From Siphonodentalium dalli (lineage: Eukaryota > Mollusca > Scaphopoda > Gadilida > Siphonodentaliidae): a stretch of 64,000 nucleotides of DNA. The first letter of the stretch is position 1, and each line of letters begins with the position of its first letter. The position numbers were made by a program, and so were the translations under genes. This document shows positions 28,201 to 42,379 of the stretch, one piece after another. The notes under the pieces are model-generated. The model was not told where the DNA came from and made no database searches. It saw only the letters and a program-made list of their open reading frames with translations. Where the stretch lies: positions 140,821,954-140,885,953 of the forward strand of contig CP136064.1 of NCBI GenBank assembly GCA_032622095.1, given 5' to 3'.

Positions 28201-31200
28201 TTCTTATCAAGTTTACACAAGATACACTATGGATTTAAATTCCTACAACCAATCGTCACTTTTTTGGTGTCATTCGATGGAGAATTTCTAGTACTTCTAA
28301 ATGATTACCTACTTACCGTATTATATTGATGGAAGCCAGAGATAATCGAAATGTATATACTGAACAGCATATATATAGGCCTACATAGTAGAATATCGCC
28401 ACAATATCTTACTAAAACTCTACTATATAATAAAGGGGCATCAATTTCGAACACAATCACGCAAAAATTAGCTCGATATCTCGAAAATTGGCCGAGATAT
28501 GGTGACTTTTCTACCCGCGTCACTTAATTCCGAGGTATGGGTGGGGGTCACACCAGAACGTTCCAACTGAACACAGAAATGTCAAGAAACCGTACTATCG
28601 ACATACCAATCAATTCCGCGCGATTCCCTTATTATACTTCCATGTTTTACATGGAAGTATATTGTTTTTGTGATTTTTATTTTTCTCTATTATTATTATT
28701 CTTCTTAGCAATTTTATAATGAGCATAGCTCAGTCAATACAAGAGTTAGAAAGCTAAAACTTTGTATGTATATATATGTATACAAACTCTAGTGCTTAGG
28801 CCTATTGAGAATCATGTCCTCACTTGATTTGCAGAGTTATCTCCCTTTATGTGAACAATTGGTGTTTTCAGAACTCCGAAAATATAAGGAGTACAGCACT
28901 GAAATTTGGTCGATACATACATCTTGATATCCACTGAATCATGAGCACATCAAAAACTTTGTCCGTCTTTCCTCTCCAGAGTTATCTCCCATATATATGT
29001 CAACCTCGAAATGTTCTGATCGCCTGATCTCACATAGCAAGAAAGATAGCTGGATTTAGTTTCTATGGTAGTGCTGGCCGTTGTCAATATACTTCACAAA
29101 AATAATTTGGACAGGGTCGGACTTACATTTTTTGGTTAGGGTGGGGGCGAAATTTTCGCAATTTTATTTTTGCGACGATTTCAACCATTTTTACTACCAA
29201 GTATCTTTAGGACGTACTAATGATCCTCCTGAAAGAATTTTGTAAATCGGTTGAGAAATGTCCAAGTTACAGACCATCGAATATTGTATTCATACATTGG
29301 CTGAGGAGAAAGTGGTTGTTCCCACAACTCCTCCTAAACGACGCACATGAGCAGGATTTGGTTTATGTGAGCGTGTTACTCATAGAGAGAAGACGAACTG
29401 GTGCAATTATTACCAAGATCCAAAAATATTTGTCCCTATTAGGGAGGGGGGGGGGGGAAATTGTCATTTTTTTGTCGTCTCCGATTCGAACCAGAATTGT
29501 TGTGAAGTATCTATAGGACGTTCTGGGAGTACTCCAGAAAGAATTTTGTAAATCGGTTGAAAAATGTAGAAATTGTGGCCCATTAATTCTTATCAAGTTT
29601 ACACAAGATACACTATGGATTTAAATTCCTACAACCAATCGTCACTTTTTTGGTGTCATTCGATTGAGAATTTCTAGTACTTCTAAATGATTACCTACTT
29701 ACCGTATTATATTGATGGAAGCCAGAGATAATCGAAATGTATATACTGAACAGCATATATATAGGCCTACATAGTAGAATATCGCCACAATATCTTACTA
29801 AAACTCTACTATATAATAAAGGGGCATCAATTTCGAACACAATCACGCAAAAATTAGCTCGATATCTCGAAAATTGGCCGAGATATGGTGACTTTTCTAC
29901 CCGCGTCACTTAATTCCGAGGTATGGGTGGGGGTCACACCAGAACGTTCCAACTGAACACAGAAATGTCAAGAAACCGTACTATCGACATACCAATCAAT
30001 TCCGCGCGATTCCCTTATTATACTTCCATGTTTTACATGGAAGTATATTGTTTTTGTGATTTTTATTTTTCTCTATTATTATTATTCTTCTTAGCAATTT
30101 TATAATGAGCATAGCTCAGTCAATTCAAGAGTTAGAAAGCTAAAACTTTGTATGTATATATATGTATACAAACTCTAGTGCTTATGCCTATTGAGAATCA
30201 TGTCCTCACTTGATTTGCAGAGTTATCTCCCTTTATGTGAACAATTGGTGTTTTCAGAACTCCGAAAATATAAGGAGTACAGCACTGAAATTTGGTCGAT
30301 ACATACATCTTGATATCCACTGAATCATGAGCACATCAAAAACTTTGTCCGTCTTTCCTCTCCAGAGTTATCTCCCATATATATGTCAACCTCGAAATGT
30401 TCTGATCGCCTGATCTCACATAGCAAGAAAGATAGCTGGATTTAGTTTCTATGGTAGTGCTGGCCGTTGTCAATATACTTCACAAAAATAATTTGGACAG
30501 GGTCGGACTTACATTTTTTGGTTAGGGTGGGGGCGAAATTTTCGCAATTTTATTTTTGCGACGATTTCAACCATTTTTACTACCAAGTATCTTTAGGACG
30601 TACTAATGATCCTCCTGAAAGAATTTTGTAAATCGGTTGAGAAATGTCCAAGTTACAGACCATCGAATATTGTATTCATACATTGGCTGAGGAGAAAGTG
30701 GTTGTGACCACAACTCCTCCTAAACGACGCACATGAGCAGGATTTGGTTTATGTGAGCGTGTTACTCATAGAGAGAAGACGAACTGGTGCAATTATTACC
30801 AAGATCCAAAAATATTTGTCCCTATTAGGGAGGGGGGGGGGGGAAATTGTCATTTTTTTGTCGTCTCCGATTCGAACCAGAATTGTTGTGAAGTATCTAT
30901 AGGACGTTCTGGGAGTACTCCAGAAAGAATTTTGTAAATCGGTTGAAAAATGTAGAAATTGTGGCCCATTAATTCTTATCAAGTTTACACAAGATACACT
31001 ATGGATTTAAATTCCTACAACCAATCGTCACTTTTTTGGTGTCATTCGATGGAGAATTTCTAGTACTTCTAAATGATTACCTACTTACCGTATTATATTG
31101 ATGGAAGCCAGAGATAATCGAAATGTATATACTGAACAGCATATATATAGGCCTACATAGTAGAATATCGCCACAATATCTTACTAAAACTCTACTATAT

Positions 31201-34200
31201 AATAAAGGGGCATCAATTTCGAACACAATCACGCAAAAATTAGCTCGATATCTCGAAAATTGGCCGAGATATGGTGACTTTTCTACCCGCGTCACTTAAT
31301 TCCGAGGTATGGGTGGGGGTCACACCAGAACGTTCCAACTGAACACAGAAATGTCAAGAAACCGTACTATCGACATACCAATCAATTCCGCGCGATTCCC
31401 TTATTATACTTCCATGTTTTACATGGAAGTATATTGTTTTTGTGATTTTTATTTTTCTCTATTATTATTATTCTTCTTAGCAATTTTATAATGAGCATAG
31501 CTCAGTCAATTCAAGAATTAGAAAGCTAAAACTTTGTATGTATATATATGTATACAAACTCTAGTGCTTAGGCCTATTGAGAATCATGTCCTCACTTGAT
31601 TTGCAGAGTTATCTCCCTTTATGTGAACAATTGGTGTTTTCAGAACTCCGAAAATATAAGGAGTACAGCACTGAAATTTGGTCGATACATACATCTTGAT
31701 ATCCACTGAATCATGAGCACATCAAAAACTTTGTCCGTCTTTCCTCTCCAGAGTTATCTCCCATATATATGTCAACCTCGAAATGTTCTGATCGCCTGAT
31801 CTCACATAGCAAGAAAGATAGCTGGATTTAGTTTCTATGGTAGTGCTGGCCGTTGTCAATATACTTCACAAAAATAATTTGGACAGGGTCGGACTTACAT
31901 TTTTTGGTTAGGGTGGGGGCGAAATTTTCGCAATTTTATTTTTGCGACGATTTCAACCATTTTTACTACCAAGTATCTTTAGGACGTACTAATGATCCTC
32001 CTGAAAGAATTTTGTAAATCGGTTGAGAAATGTCCAAGTTACAGACCATCGAATATTGTATTCATACATTGGCTGAGGAGAAAGTGGTTGTTCCCATAAC
32101 TCCTCCTAAACGACGCACATGAGCAGGATTTGGTTTATGTGAGCGTGTTACTCATAGAGAGAAGACGAACTGGTGCAATTATTACCAAGATCCAAAAATA
32201 TTTGTCCCTATTAGGGAGGGGGGGGGGGAAAAATTGTCATTTTTTTGTCGTCTCCGATTCGAACCAGAATTGTTGTGAAGTATCTATAGGACGTTCTGGG
32301 AGTACTCCAGAAAGAATTTTGTAAATCGGTTGAAAAATGTAGAAATTGTGGCCCATTAATTCTTATCAAGTTTACACAAGATACACTATGGATTTAAATT
32401 CCTACAACCAATCGTCACTTTTTTGGTGTCATTCGATGGAGAATTTCTAGTACTTCTAAATGATTACCTACTTACCGTATTATATTGATGGAAGCCAGAG
32501 ATAATCGAAATGTATATACTGAACAGCATATATATAGGCCTACATAGTAGAATATCGCCACAATATCTTACTAAAACTCTACTATATAATAAAGGGGCAT
32601 CAATTTCGAACACAATCACGCAAAAATTAGCTCGATATCTCGAAAATTGGCCGAGATATGGTGACTTTTCTACCCGCGTCACTTAATTCCGAGGTATGGG
32701 TGGGGGTCACACCAGAACGTTCCAACTGAACACAGAAATGTCAAGAAACCGTACTATCGACATACCAATCAATTCCGCGCGATTCCCTTATTATACTTCC
32801 ATGTTTTACATGGAAGTATATTGTTTTTGTGATTTTTATTTTTCTCTATTATTATTATTCTTCTTAGCAATTTTATAATGAGCATAGCTCAGTCAATTCA
32901 AGAATTAGAAAGCTAAAACTTTGTATGTATATATATGTATACAAACTCTAGTGCTTAGGCCTATTGAGAATCATGTCCTCACTTGATTTGCAGAGTTATC
33001 TCCCTTTATGTGAACAATTGGTGTTTTCAGAACTCCGAAAATATAAGGAGTACAGCACTGAAATTTGGTCGATACATACATCTTGATATCCACTGAATCA
33101 TGAGCACATCAAAAACTTTGTCCGTCTTTCCTCTCCAGAGTTATCTCCCATATATATGTCAACCTCGAAATGTTCTGATCGCCTGATCTCACATAGCAAG
33201 AAAGATAGCTGGATTTAGTTTCTATGGTAGTGCTGGCCGTTGTCAATATACTTCACAAAAATAATTTGGACAGGGTCGGACTTACATTTTTTGGTTAGGG
33301 TGGGGGCGAAATTTTCGCAATTTTATTTTTGCGACGATTTCAACCATTTTTACTACCAAGTATCTTTAGGACGTACTAATGATCCTCCTGAAAGAATTTT
33401 GTAAATCGGTTGAGAAATGTCCAAGTTACAGACCATCGAATATTGTATTCATACATTGGCTGAGGAGAAAGTGGTTGTTCCCATAACTCCTCCTAAACGA
33501 CGCACATGAGCAGGATTTGGTTTATGTGAGCGTGTTACTCATAGAGAGAAGACGAACTGGTGCAATTATTACCAAGATCCAAAAATATTTGTCCCTATTA
33601 GGGAGGGGGGGGGGGGAAAAATTGTCATTTTTTTGTCGTCTCCGATTCGAACCAGAATTGTTGTGAAGTATCTATAGGACGTTCTGGGAGTACTCCAGAA
33701 AGAATTTTGTAAATCGGTTGAAAAATGTAGAAATTGTGGCCCATTAATTCTTATCAAGTTTACACAAGATACACTATGGATTTAAATTCCTACAACCAAT
33801 CGTCACTTATTTGGTGTCATTCGATTGAGAATTTCTAGTACTTCTAAATGATTACCTACTTACCGTATTATATTGATGGAAGCCAGAGATAATCGAAATG
33901 TATATACTGAACAGCATATATATAGGCCTACATAGTAGAATATCGCCACAATATCTTACTAAAACTCTACTATATAATAAAGGGGCATCAATTTCGAACA
34001 CAATCACGCAAAAATTAGCTCGATATCTCGAAAATTGGCCGAGATATGGTGACTTTTCTACCCGCGTCACTTAATTCCGAGGTATGGGTGGGGGTCACAC
34101 CAGAACGTTCCAACTGAACACAGAAATGTCAAGAAACCGTACTATCGACATACCAATCAATTCCGCGCGATTCCCTTATTATACTTCCATGTTTTACATG

Positions 34201-37200
34201 GAAGTATATTGTTTTTGTGATTTTTATTTTTCTCTATTATTATTATTCTTCTTAGCAATTTTATAATGAGCATAGCTCAGTCAATTCAAGAGTTAGAAAG
34301 CTAAAACTTTGTATGTATATATATGTATACAAACTCTAGTGCTTAGGCCTATTGAGAATCATGTCCTCACTTGATTTGCAGAGTTATCTCCCTTTATGTG
34401 AACAATTGGTGTTTTCAGAACTCCGAAAATATAAGGAGTACAGCACTGAAATTTGGTCGATACATACATCTTGATATCCACTGAATCATGAGCACATCAA
34501 AAACTTTGTCCGTCTTTCCTCTCCAGAGTTATCTCCCATATATATGTCAACCTCGAAATGTTCTGATCGCCTGATCTCACATAGCAAGAAAGATAGCTGG
34601 ATTTAGTTTCTATGGTAGTGCTGGCCGTTGTCAATATACTTCACAAAAATAATTTGGACAGGGTCGGACTTACATTTTTTGGTTAGGGTGGGGGCGAAAT
34701 TTTCGCAATTTTATTTTTGCGACGATTTCAACCATTTTTACTACCAAGTATCTTTAGGACGTACTAATGATCCTCCTGAAAGAATTTTGTAAATCGGTTG
34801 AGAAATGTCCAAGTTACAGACCATCGAATATTGTATTCATACATTGGCTGAGGAGAAAGTGGTTGTGACCACAACTCCTCCTAAACGACGCACATGAGCA
34901 GGATTTGGTTTATGTGAGCGTGTTACTCATAGAGAGAAGACGAACTGGTGCAATTATTACCAAGATCCAAAAATATTTGTCCCTATTAGGGAGGGGGGGG
35001 GGGGAAATTGTCATTTTTTTGTCGTCTCCGATTCGAACCAGAATTGTTGTGAAGTATCTATAGGACGTTCTGGGAGTACTCCAGAAAGAATTTTGTAAAT
35101 CGGTTGAAAAATGTAGAAATTGTGGCCCATTAATTCTTATCAAGTTTACACAAGATACACTATGGATTTAAATTCCTACAACCAATCGTCACTTTTTTGG
35201 TGTCATTCGATGGAGAATTTCTAGTACTTCTAAATGATTACCTACTTACCGTATTATATTGATGGAAGCCAGAGATAATCGAAATGTATATACTGAACAG
35301 CATATATATAGGCCTACATAGTAGAATATCGCCACAATATCTTACTAAAACTCTACTATATAATAAAGGGGCATCAATTTCGAACACAATCACGCAAAAA
35401 TTAGCTCGATATCTCGAAAATTGGCCGAGATATGGTGACTTTTCTACCCGCGTCACTTAATTCCGAGGTATGGGTGGGGGTCACACCAGAACGTTCCAAC
35501 TGAACACAGAAATGTCAAGAAACCGTACTATCGACATACCAATCAATTCCGCGCGATTCCCTTATTATACTTCCATGTTTTACATGGAAGTATATTGTTT
35601 TTGTGATTTTTATTTTTCTCTATTATTATTATTCTTCTTAGCAATTGTATAATGAGCATAGCTCAGTCAATACAAGAGTTAGAAAGCTAAAACTTTGTAT
35701 GTATATATATGTATACAAACTCTAGTGCTTAGGCCTATTGAGAATCATGTCCTCACTTGATTTGCAGAGTTATCTCCCTTTATGTGAACAATTGGTGTTT
35801 TCAGAACTCCGAAAATATAAGGAGTACAGCACTGAAATTTGGTCGATACATACATCTTGATATCCACTGAATCATGAGCACATCAAAAACTTTGTCCGTC
35901 TTTCCTCTCCAGAGTTATCTCCCATATATATGTCAACCTCGAAATGTTCTGATCGCCTGATCTCACATAGCAAGAAAGATAGCTGGATTTAGTTTCTATG
36001 GTAGTGCTGGCCGTTGTCAATATACTTCACAAAAATAATTTGGACAGGGTCGGACTTACATTTTTTGGTTAGGGTGGGGGCGAAATTTTCGCAATTTTAT
36101 TTTTGCGACGATTTCAACCATTTTTACTACCAAGTATCTTTAGGACGTACTAATGATCCTCCTGAAAGAATTTTGTAAATCGGTTGAGAAATGTCCAAGT
36201 TACAGACCATCGAATATTGTATTCATACATTGGCTGAGGAGAAAGTGGTTGTGACCACAACTCCTCCTAAACGACGCACATGAGCAGGATTTGGTTTATG
36301 TGAGCGTGTTACTCATAGAGAGAAGACGAACTGGTGCAATTATTACCAAGATCCAAAAATATTTGTCCCTATTAGGGAGGGGGGGGGGGGGAAAATTGTC
36401 ATTTTTTTGTCGTCTCCGATTCGAACCAGAATTGTTGTGAAGTATCTATAGGACGTTCTGGGAGTACTCCAGAAAGAATTTTGTAAATCGGTTGAAAAAT
36501 GTAAAAATTGTGGCCCATTAATTCTTATCAAGTTTACACAAGATACACTATGGATTTAAATTCCTACAACCAATCGTCACTTTTTTGGTGTCATTCGATG
36601 GAGAATTTCTAGTACTTCTAAATGATTACCTACTTACCGTATTATATTGATGGAAGCCAGAGATAATCGAAATGTATATACTGAACAGCATATATATAGG
36701 CCTACATAGTAGAATATCGCCACAATATCTTACTAAAACTCTACTATATAATAAAGGGGCATCAATTTCGAACACAATCACGCAAAAATTAGCTCGATAT
36801 CTCGAAAATTGGCCGAGATATGGTGACTTTTCTACCCGCGTCACTTAATTCCGAGGTATGGGTGGGGGTCACACCAGAACGTTCCAACTGAACACAGAAA
36901 TGTCAAGAAACCGTACTATCGACATACCAATCAATTCCGCGCGATTCCCTTATTATACTTCCATGTTTTACATGGAAGTATATTGTTTTTGTGATTTTTA
37001 TTTTTCTCTATTATTATTATTCTTCTTAGCAATTTTATAATGAGCATAGCTCAGTCAATTCAAGAGTTAGAAAGCTAAAACTTTGTATGTATATATATGT
37101 ATACAAACTCTAGTGCTTAGGCCTATTGAGAATCATGTCCTCACTTGATTTGCAGAGTTATCTCCCTTTATGTGAACAATTGGTGTTTTCAGAACTCCGA

Positions 37201-40200
37201 AAATATAAGGAGTACAGCACTGAAATTTGGTCGATACATACATCTTGATATCCACTGAATCATGAGCACATCAAAAACTTTGTCCGTCTTTCCTCTCCAG
37301 AGTTATCTCCCATATATATGTCAACCTCGAAATGTTCTGATCGCCTGATCTCACATAGCAAGAAAGATAGCTGGATTTAGTTTCTATGGTAGTGCTGGCC
37401 GTTGTCAATATACTTCACAAAAATAATTTGGACAGGGTCGGACTTACATTTTTTGGTTAGGGTGGGGGCGAAATTTTCGCAATTTTATTTTTGCGACGAT
37501 TTCAACCATTTTTACTACCAAGTATCTTTAGGACGTACTAATGATCCTCCTGAAAGAATTTTGTAAATCGGTTGAGAAATGTCCAAGTTACAGACCATCG
37601 AATATTGTATTCATACATTGGCTGAGGAGAAAGTGGTTGTGACCACAACTCCTCCTAAACGACGCACATGAGCAGGATTTGGTTCATGTGAGCGTGTTAC
37701 TCATAGAGAGAAGACGAACTGGTGCAATTATTACCAAGATCCAAAAATATTTTTCCCTATTAGGGAGGGGGGGGAAATTGTCATTTTTTTGTCGTCTCCG
37801 ATTCGAACCAGAATTGTTGTGAAGTATCTATAGGACGTTCTGGGAGTACTCCAGAAAGAATTTTGTAAATCGGTTGAAAAATGTAGAAATTGTGGCCCAT
37901 TAATTCTTATCAAGTTTACACAAGATACACTATGGATTTAAATTCCTACAACCAATCGTCACTTTTTGGGTGTCATTCGATGGAGAATTTCTAGTACTTC
38001 TAAATGATTACCTACTTACCGTATTATATTGATGGAAGCCAGAGATAATCGAAATGTATATACTGAACAGCATATATATAGGCCTACATAGTAGAATATC
38101 GCCACAATATCTTACTAAAACTCTACTATATAATAAAGGGGCATCAATTTCGAACACAATCACGCAAAAATTAGCTCGATATCTCGAAAATTGGCCGAGA
38201 TATGGTGACTTTTCTACCCGCGTCACTTAATTCCGAGGTATGGGTGGGGGTCACACCAGAACGTTCCAACTGAACACAGAAATGTCAAGAAACCGTACTA
38301 TCGACATACCAATCAATTCCGCGCGATTCCCTTATTATACTTCCATGTTTTACATGGAAGTATATTGTTTTTGTGATTTTTATTTTTCTCTATTATTATT
38401 ATTCTTCTTAGCAATTTTATAATGAGCATAGCTCAGTCAATTCAAGAGTTAGAAAGCTAAAACTTTGTATGTATATATATGTATACAAACTCTAGTGCTT
38501 AGGCCTATTGAGAATCATGTCCTCACTTGATTTGCAGAGTTATCTCCCTTTATGTGAACAATTGGTGTTTTCAGAACTCCGAAAATATAAGGAGTACAGC
38601 ACTGAAATTTGGTCGATACATACATCTTGATATCCACTGAATCATGAGCACATCAAAAACTTTGTCCGTCTTTCCTCTCCAGAGTTATCTCCCATATATA
38701 TGTCAACCTCGAAATGTTCTGATCGCCTGATCTCACATAGCAAGAAAGATAGCTGGATTTAGTTTCTATGGTAGTGCTGGCCGTTGTCAATATACTTCAC
38801 AAAAATAATTTGGACAGGGTCGGACTTACATTTTTTGGTTAGGGTGGGGGCGAAATTTTCGCAATTTTATTTTTGCGACGATTTCAACCATTTTTACTAC
38901 CAAGTATCTTTAGGACGTACTAATGATCCTCCTGAAAGAATTTTGTAAATCGGTTGAGAAATGTCCAAGTTACAGACCATCGAATATTGTATTCATACAT
39001 TGGCTGAGGAGAAAGTGGTTGTGACCACAACTCCTCCTAAACGACGCACATGAGCAGGATTTGGTTTATGTGAGCGTGTTACTCATAGAGAGAAGACGAA
39101 CTGGTGCAATTATTACCAAGATCCAAAAATATTTGTCCCTATTAGGGAGGGGGGGGGGAAATTGTCATTTTTTTGTCGTCTCCGATTCGAACCAGAATTG
39201 TTGTGAAGTATCTATAGGACGTTCTGGGAGTACTCCAGAAAGAATTTTGTAAATCGGTTGAAAAATGTAGAAATTGTGGCCCATTAATTCTTATCAAGTT
39301 TACACAAGATACACTATGGATTTAAATTCCTACAACCAATCGTCACTTTTTTGGTGTCATTCGATGGAGAATTTCTAGTACTTCTAAATGATTACCTACT
39401 TACAGTATTATATTGATGGAAGCCAGAGATAATCGAAATGTATATACTGAACAGCATATATATAGGCCTACATAGTAGAATATCGCCACAATATCTTACT
39501 AAAACTCTACTATATAATAAAGGGGCATCAATTTCGAACACAATCACGCAAAAATTAGCTCGATATCTCGAAAATTGGCCGAGATATGGTGACTTTTCTA
39601 CCCGCGTCACTTAATTCCGAGGTATGGGTGGGGGTCACACCAGAACGTTCCAACTGAACACAGAAATGTCAAGAAACCGTACTATCGACATACCAATCAA
39701 TTCCGCGCGATTCCCTTATTATACTTCCATGTTTTACATGGAAGTATATTGTTTTTGTGATTTTTATTTTTCTCTATTATTATTATTCTTCTTAGCAATT
39801 TTATAATGAGCATAGCTCAGTCAATTCAAGAGTTAGAAAGCTAAAACTTTGTATGTATATATATGTATACAAACTCTAGTGCTTAGGCCTATTGAGAATC
39901 ATGTCCTCACTTGATTTGCAGAGTTATCTCCCTTTATGTGAACAATTGGTGTTTTCAGAACTCCGAAAATATAAGGAGTACAGCACTGAAATTTGGTCGA
40001 TACATACATCTTGATATCCACTGAATCATGAGCACATCAAAACTTTGTCCGTCTTTCCTCTCCAGAGTTATCTCCCATATATATGTCAACCTCGAAATGT
40101 TCTGATCGCCTGATCTCACATAGCAAGAAAGATAGCTGGATTTAGTTTCTATGGTAGTGCTGGCCGTTGTCAATATACTTCACAAAAATAATTTGGACAG

Positions 40201-40375
40201 GGTCGGACTTACATTTTTTGGTTAGGGTGGGGGCGAAATTTTCGCAATTTTATTTTTGCGACGATTTCAACCATTTTTACTACCAAGTATCTTTAGGACG
40301 TACTAATGATCCTCCTGAAAGAATTTTGTAAATCGGTTGAGAAATGTCCAAGTTACAGACCATCGAATATTATAT
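16225..40375 (+). repeat. Main B-unit array of E2 (~1385-bp units)
   Basis: After the remainder of the interrupted unit, palindromes start at 17543, 18930, 20319, 21703, 23087, 24478, 25861, 27246, 28634, 30020, 31406, 32793, 34181, 35567, 36955, 38337 and 39721. Spacings are 1382-1391 bp and vary mostly with a G run. The last unit is cut at 40375, about 655 bp after its palindrome. Each unit also has a (TTA)n tract about 50 bp after the palindrome, the site where E3 inserted. Small ORFs on both strands recur in each unit, but the unit is not gene-like: they overlap, change length with the G run and match nothing I recognise. Confidence 0.95.
23898..23915 (+). repeat. Longest copy of the variable G tract in B units (18 G)
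   Basis: Every B unit has a G run after CCTATTAGGGA. I count 7 G near 25290, 8 near 5931 and 18 here; one copy near 26673 is interrupted by T. E3 units have shorter runs ending in C. This run explains much of the difference in unit length and the shifting ends of the small ORFs that cross it. Confidence 0.85.
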
Positions 40376-42379
40376 AATTTGGCTAATGAAGGAGCATGGG
40401 AGAGGGTGAGACCATACCGGGGAGGCGACGAGACCATGCCGTGTGGTGATACCATGTCGGGGTGGTGAGACCAGGCCGAGGGTGGTGAGACCAGGCTGAC
40501 CGGTCGCGGATGTAAACGTCAGATTTAGCAAAAAAAAAAAAAGTCCAGCGGAATAATATTTTTATTGCGTGCTCCAGATGGGAAGAGTGATTCGGACCGG
40601 AATATACCATTTATCAGTTTCTTGTCCCAACCGTTACCGATCTACAGCATGGACAAGAAAATGACATATTTTTGGCGCCAATTCCAATGGGCTAATTGAT
40701 GAACAAGGTTAATGCAGGAGCGGGTATACTGGTATCTCACAGGTAGGCCCCCGAAGTTTGATAGCTCTACTATAACAGAAACCTGCCCAACAGCGAGCGA
40801 GGTTCGGTGGGTTCAGACTTTTTGCAAATTCCAACAAAAATCAAAGGGGGGAAATTGTCTAAAAAATGAAACATCGAGCTAAAATTGTTCTGAGTAGTGC
40901 ATATGATAGATAGTATCCAAGCGCAACTTATTGATGTCTGCTTAATTGGCGCTAAGGTCGAATGTTTACTCGTAGCGAGGCTTTATAATGTAAATAAGTT
41001 TTGTTAAGTGCTGTATCACTAACCTATTTTTCTCGCCAAATCCGACCGGGTTAATGAAGGAGCGAGCTAATGCAGGAGCAGGTACGTCGATATACTTCTG
41101 ATAATATCCGAAAGTTTGACCGCTCTACTATCAAAGCAACCTGACCAACGGAGAACTCGTGTTCAGATGGGTTCAAATTGGCAACTTCCAACAAAAACCA
41201 AAAGTTGAAAAATACTTCAAAATATCAAATACGGAGTTACAATTTTGCTGATGAGCGGGTGTGATAGGGGGTATCAACGCCCAACTCTGGTGCAATTTCT
41301 TAAGTTTCAGAGCAAAGGGTTCACTAGTGGCGACGCGATATAGCGTAATACGCACTACATGCAGATGAACACAGCCTGCCATAGATATATGGCAAAACTC
41401 GAAATTATCCAATATTCCCGTCAAATTCAAACAGACTAATGAAGGAGCGAGTGAAATGCGCTAGCAGGTACATCGGTATATAATAGATACGTCCTGGAAG
41501 TTTGACTGTCGTTGTTTAAAAGCAATCCATTTAACAGAGAGCTTGCATCGGTGTGGGTCGAGGCTTTCTGCAAATTCCGTGACATGTACTAACTTTTAAA
41601 ATAAATGCGCAATGAGTTAATCAGGATTAAGTGCCCGATATTACATGCATTCACATGTTAATAGGAAAATACGACCGGATGACTGTATACACTAGGACAT
41701 TTATTAATATTAATATAATGCAGGGACAGGTACGTCGGTATACTGTCAGATTGCCCGCAAATTTTGACCGCTCTGCTATAAATGCAACCTGCCCAACGGA
41801 GAGCTCGGTTAGGAACGGTTCACACGTTTTGAAAAAGTCCACCAAAACTCAATGGGATGGGGGGGGGTGGAATCTCGAATCCAGATAATGCAAAATTGAC
41901 GAGTGGATGTGATGGGTAGTATCTATGTGCAACTTTAGTGCGATTTTCTAAGTTTTTGAGCGAACGACTATAGAATGTTGCACGGCCGTAGCATTATATT
42001 AATGATATATATCTTAAGACTTTCATGGCTTACAGTGGTATGTAGTATTTCACTTATGTAGTGTGAGAGTGTTTGTTATAAATTAGCAGCCAGGGTTGTA
42101 GCGTATTGCATAATATTAGTATCATTATAACAATCGTAACAAGAGACTAAGGGCAGTAATCGCCACGACAGTTTTAACAAATAAATCCGCATATATCATT
42201 AATAATTACCAACAGGTCGAAATTCTGAACTTACAATCCATGTCTATGATCTTTTTCTCATTCATTTCTTTTAATTATTTAATATATAATTTCCATATAA
42301 TATAAAGATTGTGTTCATTAAAACTTAAATATTCCATGGAAGTATAAAATTTCTGGCATTTCAGAAATTTAAATCCTAG
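40376..42379 (+). repeat. 3' tail of E2 (2.0 kb, non-coding)
   Basis: Almost identical to the E3 tail, including the join to the truncated B unit, the GAGACC minisatellite (about 40405-40505), the four degenerate repeats and the terminal hairpin. Small indels differ, mainly in the A runs after CAGATTTAGC and in a G run near 41863. Its short ORFs (for example around 41173-41430 and 41631-41888) parallel those of the E3 tail and are treated as chance. Confidence 0.85.
42335..42379 (+). other. Helitron-like 3' terminus of E2
   Basis: CATGGAAGTATAA (42335-42347), stem AAATTTCTG (42347-42355), loop GCATTT, stem CAGAAATTT (42362-42370), spacer AAATC, CTAG (42376-42379), then TTATTATT of the interrupted A unit. 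Confidence 0.82.

Larger units (their letters stand above)
5117..42379 (+). mobile_element. E2: 37.3-kb satellite-bearing Helitron-like element inserted in E1
   Basis: Seen: the left junction lies in CATTTTTA^TTATACTT and the right junction in CTAG^TTATTATT. Removing 5117-42379 restores an A unit of exactly 209 + 1005 = 1214 bp with its (TTA)n tract intact, so insertion was precise and without target duplication. The element starts TTATACTTCCATG; the inverted copy CATGGAAGTATAA is at 42335-42347, followed by hairpin AAATTTCTG (42347-42355) / CAGAAATTT (42362-42370) and CTAG (42376-42379). Inside are 18 complete B units, one truncated unit and a 2.0-kb tail; one B unit is interrupted by E3. 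Without E3 it is 27,603 bp. The A^T junction could also be read as T^T, shifted by one base, which is the Helentron preference. No transposition protein is encoded. Confidence 0.8.

Noticed and set aside
17446-39806. About 17 copies each of 60-98 codon ORFs on both strands, resembling a small-protein gene family
   Set aside because: They are overlapping frames of near-identical satellite units. The frames that cross the G tract change with its length, and no start, splice or family signal supports them.
5117-42379. The whole nest as an assembly artefact
   Set aside because: Both interrupted units rejoin exactly and both elements obey the same terminal rules, which a misjoin would not give. 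The exact number of units in the arrays may still be wrong.
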